14,539 nt of DNA from an uncultured Lachnospiraceae bacterium (GTDB lineage: Bacteria > Bacillota > Clostridia > Lachnospirales > Lachnospiraceae): assembly GCA_905235345.1 (NCBI GenBank), contig CAJOLO010000115.1, forward strand, positions 1-14,539. Reading direction: 5' to 3'. Each line of letters opens with the position of its first letter. The stretch's first letter is position 1. A program made the translations under genes and the position numbers. A model generated the notes under the pieces. That model saw only the letters and a program-made list of their open reading frames with translations, did not search any database and was not told the DNA's origin. Positions 5,850-13,011 of the stretch are shown here, in pieces.

Positions 5850-8825
5850 ATGAAAAGTAAAGTCGAACAGTATGCAAAGGGTGATTTTTATATAGATTAC
5901 CCGAAAGTGAAATTTTCCAAAACATATCTCCAGTTAAAGGTAGAGGCGGGAAGTGTATATTCAGGCTCTGTTTCTGTTACGTCAGAGAATGATGTGCCGA
6001 TGAAGATGATGGTTTATGATGATGCATGTCTGCTGAACCTCAAAGAGCACAGCATTATAGGGAAGAAGGGCGAGATAGAATTTACCTTTAGCGGGGTTAA
6101 TAAGCTAAGAGGTACAACTTGTGAGGGGAATATCCATGTTATCGGAAACGGTATGCTGATGACAATCCCCTATAATATAGAGATAGTGGCACCATTTATT
6201 GATGTGGACAAGGTGGCAATAGAGGATCTGATGAAATTCTCTGCATTTGCCGAAACCGATTGGAATAAGGCACTTGATATATTCTATTCGGATGAGTTTG
6301 CGAACACATTACTTTCCGGCAATCAGGAGTATCTTGAGGCATACAGAAGTCTTCTGGATTCTGTTGACAGGAATCAGGCATTAGAGGAGTTTCTTGTGTA
6401 TATCCACAAAAAACGTGCCTTAACATTACAGGTCGAGCATGATCGTTTTCAATTTAATTATCCGAAGATGAGAGAGGAACATCAGATAGTTCTTAACAAG
6501 AATACATGGGGTTATTGCAGAATGAAGGTGCATACCGATTCGAAGTTCATTACCCTTCATGAAAGTGAGATATGCAGCCTGGACTTTGCGGATGATGCAG
6601 GGGTTGTTCATTATACATTGGATCCCGAAAGTCTTGATGAGAACAAGGATGCTTTTGGTTATATCATTATTGAAAATACATACCAGAAGATAACGGTGCT
6701 GGTGAATGTTCATCATAAGCCTGAAGGAGAACCGCTGCCTGTAAAGAAAGACAGTGACAGAAAGCTTAAGAATCGTGAGACGGCAGCGCTGATTCATAAT
6801 TATCTTGATTATCGTATAGGACATGTGCCCCTTGATAAATTTATTGAGAATTCCAGGCAGTCACTTCGCAATCTTATAAGTTATTCGGAGAACAAAGGAA
6901 TATATCGTCTAGGTCTTTTGCACATGAGTATTCTTGCGGGACAGATAGAAGAAGTTAAGCAGGAATTTCGTCGTATGGAGGCAGATTCGGACAAGGCGGT
7001 GAAGGGTTATAAGGAGCATTGTTATTATCTGTATCTTAAAGCAATGGTAACGCGTGACATAAGGCAGATAGTTAAGGCGTGTGAGGAGATTGAGAATGCT
7101 TTGACAATTCATGAGGATAAGGTGTTTTTCTTCTGGCTTTTGATAAATCTTGACGAGAGATATCAGAAGGACAAGCAGTGGTTGTTCTCACAGATTGAAG
7201 GACTTTATACAGGAGGGTATGACAGTCCTATTCTGGCGATTGAGGCATGTGATCTGTTCAATCAGGATCCGTTGTTACTTAAGAAGCTTGGCCTGCTTGA
7301 ACTGGCAGCCTTGTCATTCGGCATAAGGAACGATTATCTGAGTACGGAGGTCGTTGATGGATTTCTTCGCCTTGCCGACAGGGAGAAGAACTTTTCACCG
7401 CGAATATACAGGATTCTGATAAAGGTGTATGAAACGGAACACAACCCCGATATTATACGTATTATATGCGGACTGCTCATTCGCGGCGGCAGACTGGACA
7501 ATCGGTATAACGGGTTTTATCTTGAAGGTATCAAGTGTGGATATAAGCTTGTAGGTATTCAGGAGAATTATCTGAGGAGCCTGGATAAAAGCCGGTATGA
7601 AATTATTCCGGATTCGGTGCTTCGTTACTTCAATTATAAGAGTTTTCTGACAGACAGCGAGTATGCGTACCTGTACGCCAATGTAGTTACCAACAGACGA
7701 TATTATCTTTCGCAGTATGAAGAGTATCTTCCTAATATGCTGGCGTTTATGGAGGGGCAGATAATCAAGGGTAATATGAGTGATGATTTATCTGTTTTAT
7801 ATGAAGAATTTCTTAGGCCGCAGTCGGTAAATGCCAATTATGCCGCAAAGCTTACCAATGTTATATTTAAGAGAAAATTAACCGTGGCCAATAATAATAT
7901 TGTGGCGGTAATTGTTACACATAAGGAACTTGAAAAGACAGAGGTTGTGCCGGTTACAGGCAATACTGCCTATGTGGATATGATAACTGAGAATGCTGTT
8001 ATTACGCTGGTTGATAAGAATAATAACAGATACGTAAGTACAATTCCGTATAAGCTTCAGAAGCTGGTGGATGAGAGTGGATATATGGAGCTGTTATCCA
8101 GATATGCCGGAGATGATTACAGATATGTATTGTACCGTTTTGATGAGCTTTCCGCATATAATGCAAAGGATGCGAGAGAGGTCAATATTGCAAGAGATAT
8201 TACAAGCTTAAGGCAGATAAGTACAGAGACGAAACAGCAGGCAATCTGGGGAATCGTCCGATATTACAGTGAGCACCCCGACATTGATATATTGAGAAGT
8301 TATCTTGACCGTATGGATGTAAGATATGTGAAGGCGAAAAACGGAGCAGAGTATATTAACGGGCTTATAATGTGCGGTCTTTATGATAAGGCATACAGTG
8401 GCATTAAGGAGTTCGGCTTCAGGGGTGTTGAGATGGATAATCTTATACGTCTGGTAGAGTCACTTCGGGAGTTTTCACAGTATGCAAGAGAGGATGCACT
8501 GCTTTCGATTGCTGCATATATATATAGGAGCGGACAGGCTACGGTTTCTATACTTGAATATCTTGTGGATTACTATCAGAGCGGACTTGATGATATGCTT
8601 AGGCTTTGGAAACGTGCCGTGGGCAGAGTTAAACGGCTGGAGAACTTTGAGGAGAATATAATCTGCCTTACACTCTATACAGAGCAGTGGGACGAAAGGG
8701 TTTTCAGGGTATTTGAGTCCTATCTTCGAAAGAAAAAGCGGGGAATGGTGGTAAAAGCATTCTTTAAGCGTGCTGCCTTTGCTTATATGATCGAAGAACA
8801 GAAGAGGATTTCTTTGATAATCTGA
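5850..8825 (+). CDS. Very large beta-sandwich/helical-repeat protein (DUF5717-like), N-terminal 991 residues
   Basis: I believe this belongs to the uncharacterised Lachnospiraceae family DUF5717, from recall and not a search. It has no signal peptide or membrane helix, so it is cytoplasmic. Layout: beta-rich module 1 (about 13-115), a helical linker (118-188), beta-rich module 2 (about 200-290), a long helical-repeat region (about 310-655), a third beta-rich segment (about 670-738), then more helical repeats to the end. Modules 1 and 2 look like duplicates: each opens with aromatic-x-hydrophobic-acidic/Asn-Tyr-Pro-Lys (FYIDYPK, FQFNYPK) and closes on alternating beta strands. The frame stops at TGA 8823-8825, but coding sense continues one frame back through EDFFDNLRLQM into the following ORF. 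The repaired protein would be about 1187 residues. The start is supported by CGAGG at 5839-5843, 6 nt before ATG. First gene of a four-gene cluster; likely a scaffold or binding platform. Confidence 0.8.
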   Translation: MKSKVEQYAKGDFYIDYPKVKFSKTYLQLKVEAGSVYSGSVSVTSENDVPMKMMVYDDACLLNLKEHSIIGKKGEIEFTFSGVNKLRGTTCEGNIHVIGNGMLMTIPYNIEIVAPFIDVDKVAIEDLMKFSAFAETDWNKALDIFYSDEFANTLLSGNQEYLEAYRSLLDSVDRNQALEEFLVYIHKKRALTLQVEHDRFQFNYPKMREEHQIVLNKNTWGYCRMKVHTDSKFITLHESEICSLDFADDAGVVHYTLDPESLDENKDAFGYIIIENTYQKITVLVNVHHKPEGEPLPVKKDSDRKLKNRETAALIHNYLDYRIGHVPLDKFIENSRQSLRNLISYSENKGIYRLGLLHMSILAGQIEEVKQEFRRMEADSDKAVKGYKEHCYYLYLKAMVTRDIRQIVKACEEIENALTIHEDKVFFFWLLINLDERYQKDKQWLFSQIEGLYTGGYDSPILAIEACDLFNQDPLLLKKLGLLELAALSFGIRNDYLSTEVVDGFLRLADREKNFSPRIYRILIKVYETEHNPDIIRIICGLLIRGGRLDNRYNGFYLEGIKCGYKLVGIQENYLRSLDKSRYEIIPDSVLRYFNYKSFLTDSEYAYLYANVVTNRRYYLSQYEEYLPNMLAFMEGQIIKGNMSDDLSVLYEEFLRPQSVNANYAAKLTNVIFKRKLTVANNNIVAVIVTHKELEKTEVVPVTGNTAYVDMITENAVITLVDKNNNRYVSTIPYKLQKLVDESGYMELLSRYAGDDYRYVLYRFDELSAYNAKDAREVNIARDITSLRQISTETKQQAIWGIVRYYSEHPDIDILRSYLDRMDVRYVKAKNGAEYINGLIMCGLYDKAYSGIKEFGFRGVEMDNLIRLVESLREFSQYAREDALLSIAAYIYRSGQATVSILEYLVDYYQSGLDDMLRLWKRAVGRVKRLENFEENIICLTLYTEQWDERVFRVFESYLRKKKRGMVVKAFFKRAAFAYMIEEQKRISLII

Positions 8826-8833
8826 GACTGCAG

Positions 8834-9412
8834 ATGGCAACAGAGGGATGGAATGACGATATGTGCCGGGCGGCATTTTTAAAGTATTTGAGCAAAAAGG
8901 AGAAGTTAGAAGAACAGGAGATAAGTGTGGTAAGGGAAGAGGTTGAGCATTTTGTCAACCGGGGAATTCTGTTCCCGTTCTTCAGACATTTTAAAAAACA
9001 TACGAAACTGCCTAAGGATCTGTTCCTGATGACCTATGTGGTTACAAGAGATAAAGCAGGCAGGCAGATTTCATTTGATTACAATATACAATCAGGAGTA
9101 GAGAAACCGGAGTGCAATAAGAAGGCACGAATGATGGAGGTCATTCCGGGATATTATATCAAGGAATTTGTATTGTTCCATGGTGAGAATCTTCTATATA
9201 AGATGCCGGACGAACTCGTGAATACTACCAGAATCTATGAATCGCAGGCAATGAAGGCCAAGGGTGAGACGGAAGAGTATGAGAACCGGTTTGAGATGCT
9301 TAATTCAATGCTTGTCAATCAGGAGATAGGCGAGAATCAGATACTTATAGATAAGATTGACAGATACCTTAAGCTTTCGACGATAATGGAGGAGAACCTG
9401 GAGATTATATGA
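8834..9412 (+). CDS. C-terminal part of the large DUF5717-like protein (frameshifted)
   Basis: This is the continuation of the preceding protein in the -1 frame. The frame is open from 8768, and in-frame sequence before the first ATG already reads as protein (EEDFFDNLRLQM). The ATG at 8834 has no convincing ribosome binding site and is therefore probably internal. The 192 residues begin with more of the helical-repeat region (WNDDMCRAAFLKYLS). Then comes a compact mixed domain (TYVVTRDKAGRQISFDYN ... IPGYYIKEFVLFHGENLLYK) with alternating hydrophobic strands, and it ends in a helical Glu-rich tail. A single missing A near 8802-8804 (CAG-AAA-GAG becoming CAG-AAG-AGG) is enough to explain the break. 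There is no X-XXY-YYZ slippery site here, so programmed frameshifting is unlikely. Confidence 0.75.
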   Translation: MATEGWNDDMCRAAFLKYLSKKEKLEEQEISVVREEVEHFVNRGILFPFFRHFKKHTKLPKDLFLMTYVVTRDKAGRQISFDYNIQSGVEKPECNKKARMMEVIPGYYIKEFVLFHGENLLYKMPDELVNTTRIYESQAMKAKGETEEYENRFEMLNSMLVNQEIGENQILIDKIDRYLKLSTIMEENLEII

Positions 9413-9517
9413 GGCGGGATACCATGACAGTACTCTGTATCGAAGAAAACCGGAAGTTTTCGGAATCAGGATACGAATAGTTAAAGAAAATGCTAGGATT
9501 ATGGAGAGATAGATAAC
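9413..9517 (+). promoter_or_regulatory. Intergenic leader with nested hairpin and an 18-codon ORF
   Basis: This 105-bp gap inside the operon holds a stem GAAAAC (9445-9450) / GTTTTC (9456-9461) with a 5-nt loop, enclosed by GTATC (9437-9441) / GATAC (9470-9474). There is no T-run, so it is not a standard terminator. A small ORF (ATG 9424, TAG 9478-9480, 18 codons) lies across the structure, with GAGGCGG about 8 nt upstream. Possible roles are mRNA processing, stability or translational control; these are untested. Confidence 0.3.
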
Positions 9518-10774
9518 ATGACGGAGATGTATCTGGGCTTGGACCTTTGCAGAAAGAATCTGCAAATAAGCTACTTTCGGGAGGACAAGGGAGAGCCGGA
9601 ATCAATTTATCAACTTAATAATACTGAGACATATCAGCTGCCGAATGTGATGTTCTTCTGCACAGATGAGAATAAGTGGTACGTAGGAAATAATGTGAGT
9701 TCTGTGCGTTTCCAGAAGAACGGAAAGATTATTGATGATATTGTGAGCAATGTTGGTTCAACTAATCAGGTGGTGCTAAATGGAGAAGCATATTCCTATG
9801 ACAGGCTGCTGCTTATTCTGTTGAAGAGCCAGATTGAGGATTTTCTCTCAAGAAACCCTGAGGCGGTTATTCGCAGACTTACAATTACTATAGAAGAGTA
9901 TGATGCAGCAGTGTTCGGAGTGCTTAAGAAGCTTAAGGATGAATTCTCGTTAGACGAGAAAGATTTTCATATAATGAGTCATGAGAACGCTTTTTTCCAA
10001 TATGTTATGAGGCAGGATGAGAAACACAGAATCAACAGTATTGCCATGTTTGAATATGACATATACGGAATGAATTATTATCGCCTGGACAGAAGAAATC
10101 AGGGAAAGACTGCAATATATAATCTGAAGAAGGAACGGATAGACGAGATTACATATCCGATGCTGTTTGAGGATGTGGAGAAGTTAGATGAGACATTTGC
10201 CGAGATTGCAAAGAAGAAAATGCGGGAAACCTTTATTTCGGTAGTATATATGACAGGTTCGGGATTTCATGATAAATGGATAGAGAAATCCAAGAAGGTA
10301 TTATGTGACGGACGTAAGGTGTTTTTGGGTCAGAACATATATACCAAGGGTGCCTGCTACCATGCAAGATACGGAGCCTATGAACAGGAAAGGGATGTGG
10401 TATTTCGTTCAAGGGAATTCATCATTCAGGATATAGGTGTTCAGATTGGTGATACAGAGGGACGAAGCCGTTTCTATCCCATAGTTTCAGGTGGACGTGA
10501 GTGGTATAATATGAAGGGGAATCTCACGTTGTTTCTTGATGATACCAATTGCTTAGAAATGGTATATCAGGACAGGATTTCAGGGGATTCGCAGAGGGAG
10601 ATAATAGAGGTTCACGGACTTCCGAAACGACCGCCGAAGACTACGAAGCTGTCGTTAGAGGTGGAGCTTTATGATGCGAAGAACGGTGCAATTATTATTC
10701 GGGATGTGGGTTTTGGAAAGATATATCCCACCACCAATAAGATATACAGGAGGGAGATCTCATGGGCAGAGTAA
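9518..10774 (+). CDS. Divergent Hsp70-like (ASKHA) protein, DUF5716-like
   Basis: I recall this family as DUF5716, of unknown function. Read block by block it follows Hsp70. YLGLDLCRKNLQISYF (5-20) matches the first phosphate motif, with Asp9. LPNVMFFCTD..KWYVGNN (41-59) matches the 'TPS.VAF...LVG' block. VVLNGEAYSYDRLLLILLK then LTITIEEYDA (121-130) matches the helix and 'ITVPAYF' strand. SHENAFFQYVM (154-164, Glu156) matches 'NEPTAAALAYG'. SIAMFEYDIYGMNYYRL matches the DLGGGTFD strand but has lost the glycines and Thr. VVYMTGSGFHDKWI (242-255) matches the adenosine motif 'LVGGSSRIP'. Lobe II is about 90 residues shorter than in DnaK. Residues 302-415 resemble the beta substrate-binding domain, including EVHGLPKRPPK and a YDAKNGAIIIRD strand like DnaK 'DANGILHVSAKD'. 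The lid is missing. Nucleotide binding is plausible and hydrolysis doubtful. No J-domain or GrpE partner is nearby. Its end overlaps the next gene. Confidence 0.8.
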   Translation: MTEMYLGLDLCRKNLQISYFREDKGEPESIYQLNNTETYQLPNVMFFCTDENKWYVGNNVSSVRFQKNGKIIDDIVSNVGSTNQVVLNGEAYSYDRLLLILLKSQIEDFLSRNPEAVIRRLTITIEEYDAAVFGVLKKLKDEFSLDEKDFHIMSHENAFFQYVMRQDEKHRINSIAMFEYDIYGMNYYRLDRRNQGKTAIYNLKKERIDEITYPMLFEDVEKLDETFAEIAKKKMRETFISVVYMTGSGFHDKWIEKSKKVLCDGRKVFLGQNIYTKGACYHARYGAYEQERDVVFRSREFIIQDIGVQIGDTEGRSRFYPIVSGGREWYNMKGNLTLFLDDTNCLEMVYQDRISGDSQREIIEVHGLPKRPPKTTKLSLEVELYDAKNGAIIIRDVGFGKIYPTTNKIYRREISWAE

Positions 10775-11070
10775 TATTATGTGAGACAAAACCTGCTACA
10801 ACTTCATATATTTTTCCGAATACTAAGATAGAGGTGTTTTCCTACGAGGAGTTATGCTATTACATATACAATAACATTGCACTGATTTCCGATGAGCATA
10901 TCGGTGTGCCTTTGTTCTTGTGGATTCGTAATGAGCTGGAGCTCCCGGGCTGGCGGATAATCTTGTGCAGATCAAGGCGAAAGATAACACTGATCTTACG
11001 GATTTGCTTACTGCAATACTCACTTTCAGGGAGTATTATTCAATTGCCGAGGTCAAGGATTTCATTTTAA
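10762..11070 (+). CDS. TPR-containing protein, N-terminal part (frameshifted gene)
   Basis: The start overlaps the Hsp70-like gene by 13 bp and is preceded by a strong AGGAGGGAG site, a sign of translational coupling. Residues 1-63 look genuine: MGRVILCETKPATTSYIF, a short beta/alpha stretch, then VPLFLWIRNELELPG. After residue 63 this frame turns into low-quality sequence (SRRKITLILRICLLQYSLSG...), whereas the -1 frame gives LADNLVQIKAKDNTDLTDLL, which joins smoothly to the following ORF. So only the first part of this ORF is real, and the whole gene would encode about 277 residues. The junction is CCCGGGC at 10944-10950. I recognise no domain in the N-terminal 63 residues. Confidence 0.75.
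   Translation: MGRVILCETKPATTSYIFPNTKIEVFSYEELCYYIYNNIALISDEHIGVPLFLWIRNELELPGWRIILCRSRRKITLILRICLLQYSLSGSIIQLPRSRISF
10944..10950 (+). promoter_or_regulatory. Candidate -1 slippery heptamer C-CCG-GGC
   Basis: This is an X-XXY-YYZ heptamer in register with the upstream frame (codons CCG-GGC, Pro62-Gly63). Slipping by -1 gives the next codon CTG at 10950 and continues as LADNLVQIK. C/G-rich heptamers are poor slip sites in the bacteria where this is known. The site is also a GC-rich palindrome (CCCGGG) beside GAGCTC, where base-calling errors are common. I therefore favour a missing C or G. Confidence 0.2.
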
Positions 11071-11594
11071 AGAGAGAACGAATGAAGAATCTGAGTACGC
11101 CACAGTTTCGTAAGCTACAGGCAGACGGTTTTTTAAGATATCACAAGTATCTCAAAGCGCTTTCGATATATGATGAGATATTGGAGCAGAATCCTGATAT
11201 GAATAATAATGAACTCCTTGGGGCTATTTATCATAACAGAGCGGTGGCGCTTGCCAATAATTTCGAAATTGAAGAGGCGATGAATTCATATCTGAAGTCA
11301 TATGAACTTACGGGAAATCAGAAGTCGATATATGAGTACCTTCTGCTTATGTCGACGATGAAGGATCGGGAGGATATAGAAATCCTTGCGGAATTCTATC
11401 ATATGGAAGATGAAGTGGAGGATATATTTTATGCAATCTCCGATGCGGAGGAGGATGTGGTGGGTTCACCGGTCTATCATCGTATGGAGAAGGCAATATT
11501 CCATTATGAGAAGAATAATCTGACAGACTTTTCGAAACGCCTGGATACGGTTATCGAGAAACTGAAGGAAGAGTTCCGGGGACAGATGGAATAA
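10965..11594 (+). CDS. TPR-containing protein, C-terminal part (frameshifted gene)
   Basis: This is the continuation of the gene starting at 10762, read in the -1 frame. The frame is open from before 10950, and the GTG at 10965 has no clear ribosome binding site, so it is probably not a real start. It contains a helical linker, then at least two tetratricopeptide-like repeats: QFRKLQADGFLRYHKYLKAL followed by SIYDEIL, and LLGAIYHNRAVALANNFEIE followed by EAMNSYLKSYELT. Both have the small-residue and aromatic spacing of TPRs (Gly/Ala at 8, Ala at 20). A charged helical region and an acidic segment (DAEEDVVGS) follow. There is no signal peptide or membrane helix, so it is cytoplasmic and likely a protein-protein adaptor. 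Its coupling to the Hsp70-like gene suggests the two proteins act together (inference). Confidence 0.8.
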   Translation: MQIKAKDNTDLTDLLTAILTFREYYSIAEVKDFILKRERMKNLSTPQFRKLQADGFLRYHKYLKALSIYDEILEQNPDMNNNELLGAIYHNRAVALANNFEIEEAMNSYLKSYELTGNQKSIYEYLLLMSTMKDREDIEILAEFYHMEDEVEDIFYAISDAEEDVVGSPVYHRMEKAIFHYEKNNLTDFSKRLDTVIEKLKEEFRGQME

Positions 11595-11684
11595 GAATGG
11601 AAGATATTATTCACAATGAATTATTATAGCGGGATGTGTGTAAGAACAATCACCGGAATAAAAAGTGTAAATAAGAGGTTAGAG

Positions 11685-12869
11685 ATGGGATTTTTCAGTG
11701 CGGTCAAGGATATCTTCACGAAAACGGAAGTGACCGAGGAATCATTTGAATATGAGAGTATTGACAGTTATCTTGCCAGACAGAAGGCCAAGGAGACACT
11801 TGGTATTAAGGAGGGGCAGGATGACGTTGCGTATAAATGTGACCAGATCATTGACGCTACTTATCAGATGGATGAGCTTAAGGTAGAGTATGATATGGTT
11901 ACATCTTATTTTGAGGATATTCAGATTATTGAGGCACTGCCGTCTGAAAAAAGGGAGGAAATTACGGGGATAGCAAATAAGATTGATTTCCTCGAGCAGG
12001 AGACGAAGAAATTTCTTCATTCGGATGATCGTATCAGTGACAGTGATTTTCGGATGATACAGAAGAATGAAAAGAATCTTAATGAGATTTTCGGACAACT
12101 TAAAGATCTTGAGGATATGGACGAGAAGATCAAAAGAGATATGAAGCATCTTGAGGCTGAGAAGAATTCCCAGGAGTATCTTCAAGACAGTATAGAGGAA
12201 CAGCAGTCAAGACTAAGAGTATTTCTTATGGCACTTGGATGTGCATCAGTACTTCTGGTGCTGACATTGGCGATAATAAGTGTGGTGTTGGATGTGAATA
12301 TGCTGATACCTGTTCTGCTTATTATTCTTGTGGTCGTGAGTATGGCTGCATTTTCCGTTGTAACTTATAAGAAGCTGACTTATGAATATAAGATGTCGGA
12401 GAAGCGTCAGAATAAAGCAATCAGTCTGATGAACAAGGTAAAGATCAAGTATATTAACAACACTTCGACTCTTGAATATCTCTATGGAAAGTACAATATA
12501 AAGAGCCTGAGAGAACTGGAATATCTTTATGACCAGTACACAATCATGGTGGATGAGGTGAGAAAGTTTCAGAAGTGCAGCGGGGATCTTAAGCTATTCT
12601 CGGATGAACTTTCCAAGCTCTTGTTTTCGTATGGTGTAAAGGATCCGGACATATGGATCAAACAGACCCCGGCACTTATTGACCCAAGAGAGATGGTGGA
12701 AGTAAAGCATTCTCTGAATGTGAGAAGGCAGAAGCTAAGAGAGCAGATAAGCTATAATGAGAACCTGAGGCTTGCGGGACTTAGAGATATTGAGGAGATG
12801 TTAAAACGTGATCCGGAATTGCGTGACCGGGTTCGCAAGGAGCTGGAAGTTTACCATATACGAATGTGA
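11685..12869 (+). CDS. Coiled-coil protein with a central transmembrane hairpin
   Basis: I do not recognise the family. The start chosen here (MGFFSAVKDIFTKTEV, 394 residues) has AAGAGG 6 nt upstream. An in-frame ATG at 11616 would add 23 residues but has a poorly placed ribosome binding site. Residues 1-60 are an acidic N-terminal region. Residues about 60-178 are a heptad-rich, highly charged coiled coil (DMDEKIKRDMKHLEAEKNSQ). Two tight hydrophobic helices follow, about 180-203 and 207-228, separated by a very short turn. Then comes a second helical/coiled-coil region to the end, with RQKLREQISYNENL and a closing ELRDRVRKELEVYHIRM. With a single helical hairpin, both arms should lie on the same, cytoplasmic, side. 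As last gene of the cluster it could tether the soluble partners to the membrane (inference). A weak hairpin follows at 12896. Confidence 0.8.
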   Translation: MGFFSAVKDIFTKTEVTEESFEYESIDSYLARQKAKETLGIKEGQDDVAYKCDQIIDATYQMDELKVEYDMVTSYFEDIQIIEALPSEKREEITGIANKIDFLEQETKKFLHSDDRISDSDFRMIQKNEKNLNEIFGQLKDLEDMDEKIKRDMKHLEAEKNSQEYLQDSIEEQQSRLRVFLMALGCASVLLVLTLAIISVVLDVNMLIPVLLIILVVVSMAAFSVVTYKKLTYEYKMSEKRQNKAISLMNKVKIKYINNTSTLEYLYGKYNIKSLRELEYLYDQYTIMVDEVRKFQKCSGDLKLFSDELSKLLFSYGVKDPDIWIKQTPALIDPREMVEVKHSLNVRRQKLREQISYNENLRLAGLRDIEEMLKRDPELRDRVRKELEVYHIRM

Positions 12870-12895
12870 TGATTGGGTTAATTATAAACTGAAGC

Positions 12896-12914
12896 ACCGG
12901 GCATTTGGTCCGGT
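12896..12914 (+). terminator. Weak hairpin after the four-gene cluster
   Basis: ACCGG (12896-12900) pairs with CCGGT (12910-12914) around a 9-nt loop, followed by TATTTA. The stem is short and the T-run poor, so termination would be weak at best. The second arm can instead pair with AACCG downstream (12923-12927). Confidence 0.25.
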
Positions 12915-12928
12915 TATTTAAGAACCGT

Positions 12929-12940
12929 TATACCGGTATA
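12929..12940. repeat. Perfect 12-bp palindrome TATACCGGTATA
   Basis: The palindrome sits 72 bp before the patatin start and abuts a possible -35 (TTGACT, 12943-12948). The best -10 candidates (GATACA 12966-12971, TAGATA 12964-12969) are weak. It could be an operator, but this is unproven. Confidence 0.45.
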
Positions 12941-13011
12941 TATTGACTTCGAATATGGGCGGATAGATACAGAGAACGTGAGGGCAAGGTCTGCGTTACG
13001 GAGGAATAAGA

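Noticed and set aside
8274..8283. HPD tripeptide in the giant protein, as in J-domain co-chaperones next to an Hsp70-like gene
   Set aside because: It lies in SEHPDIDILRSYL between repeat helices, without the flanking helix II/III pattern (no YRKLA or KYHPD...FK context) of a J-domain.
11616..11684. Longer N-terminus for the coiled-coil protein starting at ATG 11616
   Set aside because: The ribosome binding site is 13 or more nt away and the 23 extra residues look non-conserved, while ATG 11685 has AAGAGG at ideal spacing.
11742..12185. Long minus-strand open frame under the coiled-coil gene
   Set aside because: It is a Leu/Ile-rich antisense shadow of the charged coiled-coil coding sequence, with no ribosome binding site or promoter of its own.
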